DNA from: Drosophila miranda
Taxonomy: Eukaryota; Arthropoda; Insecta; Diptera; Drosophilidae
Reading direction: 5' to 3'
Assembly: GCF_003369915.1 (NCBI RefSeq)
Contig: NC_046677.1
Span: 13,268,001 to 13,332,000, forward strand
Length of the DNA: 64,000 nucleotides
Each line of letters starts with the position of its first letter. Positions within the stretch are counted from its first letter, which is position 1. The notes below the pieces were generated by a model, which did not search any database, was not told the DNA's origin, and saw only the letters and a program-made list of their open reading frames with translations. Of this stretch, positions 50,120 through 63,143 are shown one piece after another. Position numbers and translations under genes: made by a program.

Positions 50120-51156
50120 GGTGATATTTGTATGTTTATGTGCTCCGCGTGATGTCGCTTAATTAAGCAATGAGCCTCGTACTCGATAGGGGAGAAGCTT
50201 GGGCTAAATGAGAGAAGGAAGCTGAAAATACACATATGATTTATGGTGCATGAAATGGAGGAGAGGGAGACTCCGTTAACTGGAATTTGGACAGCTGGGT
50301 GCCGAGAGGGCACTAGTTACTTATTCTCGTACGAAAAACTTAAGCGAAAAAGCATATTGTAGTAGGATTTTGTACAGAGAAACAGAGCTGGCAAGATCCT
50401 AGAAGTGAGAAGTATCATAGAAGCGATCTTCATAAATCCGTAAAGCATAATTTTTGGAAAGATGGACATGTGTACGTTTTTCCAGACCTTTATACCTCGG
50501 ACACCTACAATTGAAATAAAAAAGACGGGTAGAAGGGGAACGAGCACCCAGGACGATAGTATGTAATCGGAAATGCGTCTAGCCATGGAAGAAATATAAC
50601 AAAAAAGATAAAGAGTAAAGAGTAAAGGGCCACTTCCATGTCTGGTTGCCCATCCCTGTGTCGTGTCTGCGTCTGGCTCCGTAGTAATACCCCTTGCATC
50701 GCTTTTTTCTTTCTCAAAATTCTCCTTTTCTCGTTTCTCGCTTTCGCATGAAAACAAATTCTGCGGCTTAAGCTGTGGACTGGCCGTCCCTTTCGTATTT
50801 GTATTTCCCTTAATTCCCTCCCTAGCCGCCACTCGTTTTTTCCTCCGCTTTCTGTTCCCACAAAAGCAATATTAAAGGACATGAGCGCAAACATTCCAAG
50901 TGTAAATATGAAAAGCGCAGAGGGAACACAAAACAACGAGGAAAAACTCGATTGCGTCATTAAAGGAAATTGAAAAGCAGTTGTGGACAAATGAAAAGAT
51001 ATGACGGCTGCTCAATGATTAAAATAGAGTAAAACTTAAAGATAAAACAGAAAGATTATAAAACGGAACTGAATGTTGATGCTGATAATACAAAAAGGTC
51101 ATTGCAAGTTAATTTCCTTGCGACTATTCCATTCGCTCCAGCAGCGATCAAATACC
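50120..51156. other. No convincing gene
   Basis: The overlapping minus-strand frames at 50317-50990 share no coding signature. Nothing recognisable here. Confidence 0.5.
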
Positions 51157-52285
51157 AAACGAGGGGGAACGTTGTGAGTTGCTGCGGACACCGCAACTCT
51201 ACAGTTATACCCGATACTAAGTCAGTATGGCTCTCCTCCGGCAGACGCTGCTAATATTAAACGACACGACAAAGAGTGCGTGCGAGAGAGACAGAAAATC
51301 AGTCTGAGCGTGACGTCGGGCGCTGCGTAGCCAGTGCAAATTGATTTGTTCCTTTTGGCTATAAAAATTATCTGATCTGGTCCAGATTCAGCAATCTGAT
51401 AGATATGGTCGTTATCTATGATTCTGCGTTTTTAGTTTTCTCGAATCTGCAATATTGTGGATGCAACAGATTTTCGTTTTTTGTGGGGGCGGAAGGGGAT
51501 GGGGCGAAATTCTGAGATATACGTTTTATAGTGAGATCTAACAGAAGTGCGGATACCAAATTTGGTTACTCTAGCCTTAATAGTCTCTGAGATTTGTGGA
51601 TGCCCCAGATTTTCGTCCTTTGCGGGGGCGGAAAGGGGTGTGGCGAAATTTGGACACGAAACGGTCAAGGTCCGATATCACAGGAGTGTGGATACCAAAT
51701 TTGGTTGCTCTGGCTCTTATAGGCTCTGAGATCCTTGAACTCATATTTTGCAATTGGCAAAACCGACAATGAAACCTGTGTGTTAGAGAGAGACAGAGCG
51801 AGAAAGAATGAAATTGTTTTCTTGATTCTGGCTATAATAATCAAACGATCTGGTTGAGATCTTACATTCTTAAACATATAGTCATCCTCTACGATTCTGC
51901 GTTTTTGGTTTTATCGTATCTTTAAAAATGTGGATGCCACAGATTTTCGTCCTTTGTGGGGGCGGAAGTGGGCGGGGCGAAGTTTTGAAATATTTTTGTA
52001 GCAGTGACATATCACAGAAGTCTGGATACAAAACAACGTTGATCTAGCTTTTATAGTCTTTGAGCACTAGGCGCTGAAGGGGACGGACAGACGGACGGAC
52101 GGACGGACGGACAGACGGACAGACGGACAGACAGACATGGCTCAATCGACTCGGCTATTGATGCTGATCAAGAATATATATACTTTATGGGGTCGGAAAC
52201 GATTTCTTCTGGACGTTACACACATCCACTTTTACCACAAATCTAATATACCCCAATACTCATTTTGAGTATCGGGTATAAAAAC
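51157..52285 (+). mobile_element. Full-length non-autonomous Helitron (DINE-1/mini-me, ISXY-like)
   Basis: The boundaries are those shared with the inverted copy at 60997-62120: both begin at CGAGGGGGAACGTTGTG and end at GTATCGGGTATAAAAAC. Subterminal inverted repeats TTATACCCGATACT (near 51203) and AGTATCGGGTATAA (near 52268) bracket the element. A hairpin GAGTTGC...GCAACTC lies at 51176-51199 near one end, as Helitrons have at the 3' terminus. A (GTCY)n tract marks the mini-me/DINE-1 class. It has no coding capacity. GA-rich motifs occur at about 51280-51293 and 51784-51805. Confidence 0.82.
52080..52136 (-). repeat. (GTCY)n minisatellite inside Helitron copy 1
   Basis: About 14 units of GGAC/AGAC (GTCC/GTCT on the other strand), followed by the conserved core ATGGCTCAATCGACTCGGC. 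Confidence 0.92.
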
Positions 52286-52289
52286 CGAA

Positions 52290-54525
52290 ACAGAAAACAT
52301 ACAAAAAACATTCACTATTTTTTGTCGAAACATCAATATTTTATTGGCCTTCCTTCCAAATCCAGGAGCACTCTCATTGAGTTGCTCCTCATGCAGTTCC
52401 TGGAGTTTCACATAAAAGTGAAAGAAACACAGCTAAAATCTCATTTCAGCACAATTTTCACATTGCAACACAAATTAATTTCCTTTGAGATTTGCATTTT
52501 GCGCAACTTTATCGAGAGTCCTGTGACTGCCGAGTGGCGTCCTTGCTGCAGTAACGTTTATGTATACTATTCGCCCGTCTCTCGCCCGGAAAGGACCCCC
52601 CACAGAAAGGTCGCAAAAGTATGAAATGTCACTTTACAGTTAAAATGTCCAGAAAATTATCAAGTTTAATATTTTGTTGCTTCCTCCTCCTGCAGCGAGA
52701 GATAGGAAATATAGTTGCCCCATTTGCCTGCTTGGGTGGTTCTCGGCTGCCGCAGCCGGCAACTTATAATGAAGTCCGCCAGGACTCTGCGAAGGACTCT
52801 GTGACCCTCCCAGTCAGTCAGTCAGTCAGTTATTTTAATGCAATTAGGTTGGCAATTGCAGAAGAGTGTGCAAATGTGTGGTCCCACAAAAACCAGCAAG
52901 CGATTTTTGAATATGTTCGTTCTCGCTGGCAAAAGAAAACTCAGATAGCAGGCAGCAAAAACTTTTAATTAGCCGACAAGTTAATATCGTGCATACGCAA
53001 CGTTGAACCGATGAGAAGCAGACGAATTCGCGAAAGTACGCGTCCTCAATGCAAGGGATACTCAGAAAAATCATTCACAACCTGTACTTATTTTTATTAA
53101 ATATCTTTTGAAGAGATGATAGAAATGTTTCTTCGACTTTGCCATTAACATTACATTAACATTAACTCTTTCAAGGAGTTAAAATATTAGAATTGTCCTC
53201 GGCTCAAGCTTAAGGCTAGCATTAATAAAGAAACTCAACGGATCTGAATTTTCTTAAGCTCCGTGTCTCATACACCCCAAACAGCGCTATGGAGTATTGA
53301 GAGAACACCTATCTGTTCACCTCTTGGTACGAGTACTCGTAGGCCTGGTATATCCCTTGTTATATCATTAACGAACGCATAATTATATTCATAAGCTTAC
53401 ACAATATATGTATGTATAAGCAGGCAGTTGGCAAGAGGAATCCCATCCATCCCCAGTGCAGAAGGACAATCTGTGCGGATTTTCCTTTTCCTGTTGGCGC
53501 AGTTTTGCTTACAAGTTCAACTCCTGTAAATATGCTACGTGTTCCAAACGAACACACAACCAAAGTTGGTCTTGCCACCGTACTCCTTGCTCTCCGAGAC
53601 CGGTGTTCCACCGACATAAGCACATATATAAATATTGTTTGAATTGTACGTATCGTACAGCATGGGGTCTGTTTGTTGCAGCTTAGATTTTGTAGCACTG
53701 TTTTTGCTTTAGTTGGTAATTATAAAAGTTTTGTTTCACTTACCTGTTATTGTGGGGAGCTGCATGCACCCACAGGCATTGAGTGGCATTCGAAGCGTAA
53801 AACTGAGGCAGATACAAATATTTTGTAAAAATAGATAACCATTTCAAGGAACTCCAGATTCGCATTGATCATACATACAATTATTTGACTTTGTAAACGC
53901 TTTCAGTAATAGCGTATCAATTGCTCCAGATATATTCCTGGTTACATTATGTTAAAATCAGCTTGTGTTAAAATTAAAAAAAGCTTCGAATGTTAACCAG
54001 GCCGAAAGAGCTTTTGAGCTTTTTTATGCGTTAAGTTTGGGGAATACACTATTCGAATAGATCATATCCCTGATCTTATTCGTTTATCTGGAGGCTTACT
54101 CAGTTCTTAAGTAAAAACCAAATGAAATTAAATTCCCTTTTATTAAAATATATAAATATACTGAAAAGTCTTTTTAATACGGCCCATAATTAATTCAAAT
54201 AAAAAACACTTTAAAATAAATATTAAATATTAATTTTTTAGGAAATCTGTTTAAGTTAACTATGAAAATGAATGATAAAATGTACATGTGAAATATATTT
54301 TTTTTAAACATGAAATATATTTGGACCAAATATTTTCATATTAATGTCAAAAGGTAAATAAGAACACTTCCATTTTAATGTTTTCACTCTTGGTGCAAAT
54401 ATATTGGCGACTCAGGGCTTTTTTCTCTGGGTGTACGCATTTTTAATCAAACCTAAGTGATATTTATAACCTTTTATAAATACCTAATTGCGAATTCAAT
54501 TACTATCCAATAACATTTACACACC
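52290..54525. other. No convincing gene
   Basis: AT-rich sequence with frames at 52265-52968 that span a short (AGTC)n run and lack family signatures. Probably upstream regulatory or intergenic sequence for the gene that starts near 54.5 kb. Confidence 0.5.
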
Positions 54526-54531
54526 GGTCGA

Positions 54532-54560
54532 TATAAAGGGGGATCTGTGTACGCTCTTCA
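54532..54560 (+). promoter_or_regulatory. Core promoter: TATA box and initiator
   Basis: TATAAAG (54532-54538) is followed by an initiator-like TCTTCAGA with the +1 A at 54560, a spacing of 28 bp, normal for Drosophila TATA promoters. A DPE-like AGACG lies about 23-27 bp downstream. It precedes the long plus-strand gene on the right, so it is a candidate distal start for it. Confidence 0.5.
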
Positions 54561-54668
54561 GAAAACATTCGCTTGCATTAAAGACGACTGTAACCTAATA
54601 AAATCCTAAATAATACCAACAAAATCAACGAACCAAAAAATACCACCTCACAGAGTACACCAACAGCC

Positions 54669-54818
54669 ATGGAATGGGAGAGGCACGACCGATCTCACCA
54701 ATCTGACAGTTCTCGGCTGATCGTTGGCGTGATTTGGTTTAGTTTTGGTTGGCTCGGCGCATCAGAGTTCCGCCAACCACCGTGCTACGCGCTCGTGTGT
54801 GTTCCGATTTATTTTTAA
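54669..54818 (+). CDS. Small ORF of 49 aa in the leader
   Basis: An ATG in good context (ACAGCCATGG) about 110 nt after the predicted start site opens a frame of 49 codons (MEWERHDRSHQS ... LVCVPIYF) with a hydrophobic middle. It could be an upstream ORF of the following gene, or chance. Confidence 0.25.
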   Translation: MEWERHDRSHQSDSSRLIVGVIWFSFGWLGASEFRQPPCYALVCVPIYF

Positions 54819-55323
54819 GCTACACACAGAAAATATTTTTCTGTACGGGTGAAGAAAAATTGACTTTTTCGTGCCGCTATCGCATATATAGCCCAAATTT
54901 TTAGACTTATCTGCTTGGGAAATACAGTTTTGAGTGAAAAGAAGTTGCCCAAGGAATACCAGTGTAAAAGAGTTCAAGTGAAAGAATATATTGAAAATAT
55001 ATGTATCATTTTGTGGGATGAATCTATATTATACAGTGAGCTGGCATACTTAAAGCAGCTATATATAAAAATATATACAAAAGTCTGTGTGTAAAATAAA
55101 TTGAGAGAATAGTTTATTATTGAAGAGTGTCTGTCATAAGAGCTGTAACTATTAATTGGTTAAATGATAAAATCGGTGGAAAGTATACAGCATACAAAGC
55201 AAAAAGGGGAATATATATTGAGCTAAAGAGAAGATATTTCCCAAAAAGTTTAAAAATACCAGCGCCACGTATGCTGCCTGTGCCTTTTGGCTCGGATTTT
55301 GGTACGCACGGCCGCCCCGCCAC

Positions 55324-55383
55324 ATGAAAATCGCGGGGTGTTTTTATTGTTGCCACGCGAAGGAGACACAGAGGGATCAGCGT
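55324..55383 (+). CDS. Candidate alternative first coding exon (20 aa) of the long right-hand gene
   Basis: An ATG in good context (GCCACATGA) opens MKIAGCFYCCHAKETQRDQR, ending exactly at a strong donor (CGT/GTAAGTG), phase 0. The clustered cysteines would suit palmitoylation (inference). A phase-0 join to the acceptor at 59663 would give ...[13 protein letters not shown], in frame. The true downstream exon is not proven. Confidence 0.4.
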
Positions 55384-57385
55384 GTAAGTGAAATGTTGAA
55401 CAAGCTACCCCGCCATTTACTTGATCGGGCAGATACTTGTACTATACAATTTCGCTTAGAAATAGGAATTTTAAGTGTTCCATGATGATCAAACTCTTGC
55501 AGTGTATATTTCAGTATTTGCACATTTTGCCGATTCTTATTCAGATAAAAGGCAATACAATTAGGCTAAATTTAATTTCATTGTCTGCTGATCGTTTTTG
55601 TTGCTGCTGCTTTTCCGAATTGGGGGCTACAACGAGAACAACAACCGCAATAACAACACTGCCGCATCGACAGATCCAACTACGTGTGCTTGTTCTATAT
55701 TTAGGCGCCGAAAACATCTTCTGGCCCAACGAAAATGACCGACGAACCGACTCCGAGCACCGATCCTACAATAAGCCTGCCCCTCAGTCCACTTTTCTCT
55801 TCGGCGATAGTTCTTTCCCTCTGACGATTTTCTGTTGTTTTTGATAATATTTAGCCACACACATTTTTCAGCCAAACAGCATTGCATGCGACACAATAGA
55901 AACAGATCTCACTTCTACTGAGAACTGTCTTGTAAAAGGCACTATTCGATGGCTCTTTTATGTTTAGAATGAAATGATGGGCAGTCGTTATGGAGTTATT
56001 TTTATTGTTTCTCCTCTAACTCGTGGATTAATCAATTTTATTAAAATTCTTCTGGTGAAAACGGAAATGAAAACCTAATTGTTTTATCTTTAAAATCTCT
56101 TTGTTTTTTATCTGAAATAGTATTAAGCTGAAACCATTCAATGGTAGAGATTTATTATAATGGAAGCGAAGTGGAATTCCAGAACCATATGAACCATTGT
56201 TTACTTCTTATACAGCCTATGCAACAAATCGCAATCAAGAATGTTCTCAAACCAGAAAAGAAAACATCCAATCAATCAGTAACAAATGTCTTCAGAGATA
56301 TGTATATGTATTTGAACATTCAGCTTTAAAAATGAGTATCCTGGAACCAAAACACAAATTGACACGACAATTTGTGAACATTTATTTCCAAAAAGATGTT
56401 GGAAAACACCAACAAATCACCGGGCCATTTCCTACCGGATATATATCATTAGCCAAATTGTATACCTCATCGGGCAACACACCCAGGGGCGAAAAGAATT
56501 GAATTTAGATTATAAATAATGATAATATATAGCTAGGCGTCAGAAAATGTTTCGCGATGACTCAGGACACTGCTCCCAGAGGGAAAACAGCGAACAGAAA
56601 ATGCCCATAAAAACGACAGAACCAATTTTCAGCATTCGAAATTCACTCCCAACCGGTTCTCTCTCAGCATGTCAGTGCCAGTCTCTCCGGATCTCTCTTC
56701 AACTGTCAAAATCTACGTGTGGGCATGCGCTCGACCAAATCAGCTGTCTAACAACAAATGCGAGTGCAAGCGGGATGAAGACACTCACTCCGATCGATTC
56801 AGAAATCTTGCAGCATCGTCTGTTTTTTTAGTATCTATAGGGACTGATGCTGAGAACAAACAGAAAAGCCCCTAAATAAAAATAAGTAAAACATGAATGC
56901 CCAGGTTTTCCATTATACGGAAATAATTCCAATTGCGATTTCGTTGGGTAAACAAATCGTCTAGGGCTAAGCATGATTGAGAACCATTTTTGAGAATAGT
57001 AAGTGCTTACAAATGGTATAGGTTAGCTTCATTATAAGATTACCTTTTTGCGCTAGAATCTTTTGAAATATTCACTAATTACCTTCATGAAATCTTTATT
57101 TATCATTTAAATAAAATCCACATTCACTGAATACGCATTTTATAATTCAGTGATTTAATTTTACGGTACAAATGCGATATTTATTAATACTTAATTGACT
57201 AAAGGAATTCACTTATATTCATCTTATTTTTGATTATTTTTAAATATTTTTGAAACTCTCCCTAAGTATGTCCATGTCAAGAGCTAGCAACTGGGGTTAC
57301 TTAAAACAAATATCGCATTGCTCGACTTGGAAAGAACTTGGAAAGTAGTTCTTAGCCGCAAGAAAAGACAAGACTTTAACTCAAT

Positions 57386-57521
57386 ATGGATTCCATCGGA
57401 ATCAATTCGTTCATGGCTACACTTATCTCCAACAGCTTCCACAGACAACAAAGACCCTATCCGATTTTACAACCAACCTTCAACAACCCTAATCAATCGA
57501 TAAGCCACCAAAATCGGGAAC
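57386..57521 (+). CDS. Candidate alternative first coding exon (45 aa) of the same gene
   Basis: An ATG in CAATATGG context starts MDSIGINSFMATLISNSFH and runs 45 codons plus one base to a donor (AAC/GTAAGC), phase 1. Joining to the acceptor at 59652 restores a codon (C+GA, Arg) and keeps the long frame: ...[17 protein letters not shown]. Composition is protein-like and the phase fit supports a real exon. The gene is not recognised. Confidence 0.5.
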
Positions 57522-58498
57522 GTAAGCTTTTCTTAAAAGCTCTGGCAAATGTCAACACATTCATGGTTGCCTCTGTGAAAAGCTAACGATTCCTGCACAG
57601 TGTGCTTTTGTGGCTGATTCCTTAAACTCGTTCACGTTGCTGTTGGTCGCGTATGAGGAAAATACTAAAATACAATACAGAAAAGAAAAGAAAATCCAAC
57701 AAATTTATACCACAAAACGGAAAGTGTAGTGTCCAGTGATAATTGTGGGTAAATTGCAAAGTGAAGCAGTGAAATGGAAGCACCTGAAGCATGTGGAAAA
57801 GTGGTTTCCCTTTTCTTCGCATTGCGTCTTTAAAAGTTTTCACACATGTGTGAATTTTCCTCATGTGTGTTGTCTGATATCCATATATCTTTGTGTGTGG
57901 AAAGTGTGTGTGTAGGGTATTACATATGACTGGGTAGGTCAATCGGTCAGCACAAGCCCCTGTTGGCCCCCAACTTCTTCAAACGAGACAGAGTCATTTT
58001 TGGAGTAGCCAACAAAGAGGCTACTCACAAAAGTATGCTTAAAGCATTTCCCAGGCGGGACATCAAAAGCTAATGAGCAAATTAGTTTTAGTGCCAAACG
58101 CGCGCGCTCTTGACCTCATTCCCGTGGATGGCTTTTTTTTCTTATAGTCCAGACCTATAACAGAACCAGCCTTCTGACCATCTTTCAGCCGTCTAATGTG
58201 TACCATTTACCCATATTAATCAGTGACGAGTGCGTACTCGCATTCCCCAGTGCCCCACTCAGGAAGGGAAAAATATATATTTAAATGCTTTTGTGACACT
58301 TTGGCGAAACTTTTATTTTGTTTGCTGCAAAGGCCAAAAAGCTTTCCTGCACTGGGAGAGAGCTTTACAGAGAGACGTGCTGATTAGAGAGAGAGTGGCT
58401 CTCATTCTCTGAGAGATGACGGCCCATCTGACAGTTGCATGCCACAATAACTCGGAAGGAAAATGTAAACATTGCGTGGGTTTTTGTTTTGGTGCCTG

Positions 58499-58546
58499 CT
58501 CACCCACACACACGCACACACACACATACACACACGACACTCACAT
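58499..58546 (+). repeat. CA-rich microsatellite
   Basis: Interrupted (CA)n with CG and TA changes. Confidence 0.85.
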
Positions 58547-59016
58547 ATATGGTCCCTGTGTATGTGTGTCAAGGGTTTATATATAGCGAAACCCCAATGA
58601 CTGATAAGCTATCAATACTAATGGAAATTCGTTGTCTGCTCACTCAACTGGAATTAAACGAAATCCAATAAAATGTGCTTCAAGCAACCGATACAGTGAA
58701 AACCTATTCGAAGCCTAATAATACCCATATAATAAAATCCATCTTCCATAGGTGTACAACTAACCCTCAACCGCAGACTTTCATAAATGCCAAATTTTAC
58801 AAACCGTCGCTTTAAACTCGTCCAAATACGTTAACCAATAAAACTTACAAAAATTAATTAAGCACCACCGTCAAACTTCTACAATTTAATGGCGAAACAT
58901 TTTCTTTTGCCAAACAACTCTAAAAGCTGTCCTCAGTATAAATGTGTCTGAGAGTCTCTGAAAGTGTGAGAGAGTGCTTAGCTGTGTGTTAGTGCGTGCT
59001 TGTATCTGTGTCTGAG

Positions 59017-59177
59017 ACCAAAAACACCTGTTGATACCCTCGATGTGGCTCTCTTGCTGACCGCATTCCGGCACTTGGCCAACACGTTTCTAGACCACAA
59101 TAGTTCTTCGAAGTGCATTTTGAATGAAAGCCAAATCCATATTGAGCGCCTGAAGGAAACTTCAAATATGAATACAG
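59017..59177 (+). CDS. Candidate internal (alternative) exon of the long right-hand gene
   Basis: An acceptor-like TATCTGTGTCTGAG precedes an open frame reading TPVDTLDVALLLTAFRHLAN followed by TFLDHNSSSKCILNESQIHI. It ends at a donor (ACAG/GTACTA), phase 1, which also fits the acceptor at 59652 (G+GA, Gly). The sequence looks helical and protein-like. It needs a phase-2 upstream partner, which I did not find, so it may belong to a different isoform. Confidence 0.38.
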
Positions 59178-59651
59178 GTACTACCAGTACACGAACACTG
59201 CCCTCCCACCTCCAAATAATAACATCAATTACGTTGATTTCCATCATCATTCATCATGCGGTTAATTGAGCAAGTTTGTTTTTGATCGATTGATATTAGA
59301 ATTCAATTACTTGCTGTTAACAAAACTTCAAAACAAACTGTTAAACGACATTTACACTGAAAGCTCTTTGAATATGAGTCATGATTTTGAAAGATTTCAG
59401 TTTTTAATCTAAGAACAATATTCTTTGTATCATTTAAATGTCGATGGAGCTCGATCTTTATGGTCGCAAAGCTAGACACGTTATATTTTAATATCGAATC
59501 TTTTTCATACATTACTTTAATTCTAATCTATCGATTTGAACAGCACCCCAGTCATCTTTATAACGCTCATCAAATATTGATATTGCTTTACTAATAAATT
59601 ATCCTTTACACACCTCATCTCCCTTCAACGAAAACCATCAAAACCCAAAAG

Positions 59652-60501
59652 GAGATTATAAGGAGCATGCCTCACTGACACAGCAACAGCAACAGCAGAC
59701 GCAGACGCAGCCGCAACAGCAACAGCAACCAATTAACAAATACGATGCCTTGGATAGTTCTAGTTCAAATAATAAGCTAAATCATAAATACAATAACGAT
59801 AACGATAAGGATAGGGATAAATCTAAGGACAAGGGTAGGGAAGCAAGCAAAGATTCAACGCCAGTCAGTGTTGTCGTCATCGATGAATCATGCCCTACCA
59901 AGAACCAACGGCCTGCGACTACAATCGAGCCCACCACAAGCTCGAGAACTACGACTACATCATCCTCCCAACGACGACGACAGTTGCAGTTCCAGAGACA
60001 AAAGGAGGCAAAGCTTTATGACCAACGAGATGAGGCCACATCATCGACGACAACGGCCACGGCCACAACGGCTACAAACGTGATGGGTGGCGGAGAGCTA
60101 GTTAACTGCATAGCCTACGATGATAACACCTTGGTTATTGAGAGGAAGCCGTCACCAACGTCTCCGGCCACCTCAAGGCGATATCTGAAGGCCGAGACGC
60201 CGACGCGAGGCAGTCGGAAATATAATCGCAAGTCGGCAGCAGCCAAAAGTGACTTGGAGGTGGTTATTGTGAGGCCCGATCATCATCATCAGCATCGCTC
60301 GCCGACGATAACGCTGCCTGTGCCCATCAAGACAACATCAGCAGGAGCGTCTCCAGCCGGAACGTCGCCATCGGGAGCAGGCACGCCTTCGGTCCTGCAA
60401 CAAAGGTATATGCAGCTCCAGCGGGAGCACGAAAAGAAATTCATTTACAATGCATTGCAAGAGTTTGATTATTTGGAACCATCTAGGCGTTCTAGGGCAT
60501 A
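59652..60501 (+). CDS. Large coding exon, Gln-rich and Ser/Thr-rich protein (unrecognised gene)
   Basis: The acceptor is AAAAG/GA at 59652, with an alternative TATAAG/GAG at 59663. A CTAAT branch-site-like motif and a pyrimidine tract lie upstream. The frame encodes a polyglutamine (opa-like) tract, a charged [12 protein letters not shown] stretch, Ser/Thr-rich low complexity, then more conserved-looking parts ([50 protein letters not shown]). The exon ends GCATA/GTAAGT; without splicing the frame stops at the TAG that spans the junction. The two bases TA join the next exon's T to form Tyr. Probably an intrinsically disordered regulatory protein. Confidence 0.65.
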
Positions 60502-60996
60502 GTAAGTTAGATCAAGACCCACAACTTTCGTATAGCTATCGTAATTCTGTGTTGTACATCGCTGTCGTATACCCTGTGCTCACTCCAATGATGTGCTCCT
60601 AAGTGTGTCCGTATATGGCCTTTTGTTTTGGGAATGTATTCGCATGACTAGTTTAAAGCGTGTTCTTGGCATCATCCTAATAAGTAGTAAGTTATTTCAA
60701 TATTCAGAAGGTGTTTTTTATTTTGAGATACGTTATTATGCACATAATTTTAATTTCATGATGGGTTTTAATTTCACAGACCTTCACAGATTCAATATGT
60801 GACATGCATAGTTTCTCGGGACCATCTTTAACATATAAATAAATATAATTTTTTAAAGAAGCTCAAGAGCATGCCGAGAATATTGTAAATGGTGAAAAGT
60901 GTCAGTGAATTCACAGTGAGAATAGTTAATAATGGACTCATTCACTAGCACGTACATGTGTATATTCGCGAAACCCAAGCTAAATTCAGGATTTTT

Positions 60997-62120
60997 GTTT
61001 TTATACCCGATACTCAAAATGAGTATTGGGGTATATTAGATTTGTGGTAAAAGTGGATGTGTGTAACGTCCAGAAGGAATCGTTTCCGACCCCATAAAGT
61101 ATATATATTCTTGATCAGCATCAATAGCCGAGTCGATTGAGCCATGTCTGTCTGTCCGTCTGTCCGTCTGTCCGTCCGTCCGTCTGTCCGTCTGTCCGTC
61201 CGTCCGTCCCCTTCAGCGCCTAGTGATCAAAGACTATAAGAGCTAGAGCAACGATGTTTTGGATCCAGACTTCTGTGATATGTCACTGCTACAAAAATAT
61301 TTCAAAACTTCGCCCCGCCCACTTCCGCCCCAAAGGACAAAGGACGAAAATCTGTGGCATCCACATTTTTAAAGATACGATAAAACCAAAAACTCAGAAT
61401 CGTAGAGGATGACTATATGTTTTAGAATGTAAGATCTCAACCAGATCGTATAATTATTATAGCCAGAATCAAGAAAACAATTTCATTCTTACTCGCTCTG
61501 TCTCTCTCTAACACACAGGTTTCATGGTCGGTTTTGCCAATTGCAAAATATGAGTTCAAAGATCTCAGAACCCATAAGAGCCAGAGCAACCAAATTTGGT
61601 ATCCACACTCCTGTGATATCGGACCTTGACCGTTTCGTGTCCAAATTTCGCCACACCCCCTTCCGCCCCCGCAAAGGACGAAAATCTGGGGCATCCACAA
61701 ATCTCAGAGACTATTAAGGCTAGAGTAACCAAATTTGGTATCCGCACTTCTGTTAGATCTCACTATAAAACGTATATCTCAGAATTTCGCCCCACCCCCT
61801 TCCGCCCCCACAAAGGACGAAAATCTGTTGCATCCACAAAACTAAAAACGCAGAATCATAGATAACGACCATATCTATCAGATTGCTGAATCTGGACCAG
61901 ATCAGATAATTTTTATAGCCAAAAGGAACAAATCAATTTGCACTGGCTACGCAGCGCCCGACGTCACGCTCAGACTGATTTTCTGTCTCTCTCGCACGCA
62001 CTCCTTGTCGTGTCGTTTAATATTAGCGGCGTCTGCCGGAGGAGAGCCATACTGACTTAGTATCGGGTATAACTGTAGAGTTGCGGTGTCCGCAGCAACT
62101 CACAACGTTCCCCCTCGTTT
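60997..62120 (-). mobile_element. Full-length non-autonomous Helitron, second copy, inverted
   Basis: Reverse complement of the copy at 51157-52285 over its whole length, with the same ends, hairpin (~62080-62103), subterminal inverted repeats, GA-rich motifs (about 61495-61510 and 61981-61997 on the minus strand) and (GTCY)n tract. It sits inside an intron of the long right-hand gene. Only scattered differences from copy 1 are visible, so both are fairly young. Confidence 0.82.
61145..61209 (+). repeat. (GTCY)n minisatellite inside Helitron copy 2
   Basis: About 16 units of GTCT/GTCC; a little longer than the tract in copy 1. Confidence 0.92.
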
Positions 62121-63143
62121 TTGTATTATTTTTGTCCATTTTTGCGATATGTCAGCTTTCGATATAAGCCAACAGCAACTCATCATGCTTCAAGAAAATG
62201 AATCGAACTATTTGTACGCTCCACATCTGCAAATTTGATCCATGAATTTATGCCTCATAATAACTAATCATGAGCATTCACCAGAACTATCGTAAAAAAT
62301 CCACCATTGATCGCTGATCAAGATCAATAGATGTCGCCAAAAGCCAAAAAGTATATTTGAGTAAATAAATGTAAAGCAAGACTGAAGCATTTTCGTATCA
62401 CGAATAGCCGGTTCCATAAAGCTACGAACCTTTTGGTCCGTCCCTTTTGTTTACCGCCTGGTTCTCAGCGGCTATAAGAACTAGTGCAACCATACAAAAA
62501 TTTCCGTTAGCGGACTCTCATGCCATGCGCTCTCAATCTCTCACTCTTCCTCATCTAGTGGCGCCTTCTGGCGGATTGAGCGAGATAAACGGCCGAATGG
62601 TACTTCGTTTTTGTGAAGGAAAAGAGAGTTGTGGTATGGAAACAGCTATTATATTTTTCCTTGTGTGGAATGTGGACTAGTCAAAAGATTATGTACATTT
62701 ATATACACTTAATAACTAAATATCGCTACTACTTATTTATCCGCAAAAAAAGAATTCGATAATCTAATTTGGGGTCAATAATTTGTATTCAAGCTATTTT
62801 AAATTTTCCATTGTACCCTTCCCTTTGATAGCTATAAAATCGGACTTCTCCCACTGTTACTATGATAAATTTTTATTTGATTTATTATTAGTTCTCCCTT
62901 TTGGAAGTTTTTATGGGATAAATAGAAGCTTCAGTTGCTATAATGTACCAATGGTGGGTACAATGTCTCCAATGGTCTGGGTAAAGCTTCTCCGGTTTGA
63001 TGAAACAAAATAATTTTTGTAGTCCATGAACAAAATCATTTTCTTTATTTTAGGATTAAGTAGTTAATGGCAAGTGCATCCGAATGTATATGAGAAGTGT
63101 TTTGTTCGTCGACGAGCTCTAATACTTTACCTCCTACCCACAG

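Larger units (their letters stand above)
60502..63143 (+). other. Intron of the long right-hand gene, containing a Helitron
   Basis: 2642 bp, from a consensus GTAAGT to TACCTCCTACCCACAG. It contains the inverted full-length Helitron (60997-62120). The remaining sequence has no coding-like frame. Confidence 0.6.

Noticed and set aside
52080-52136. Possible CRISPR-like or regulatory array of short repeats
   Set aside because: It is the (GTCY)n minisatellite of the Helitron, without spacers.
52625-52968. 115-codon plus-strand frame
   Set aside because: Spans an (AGTC)n run, no recognised domain, no splice evidence.
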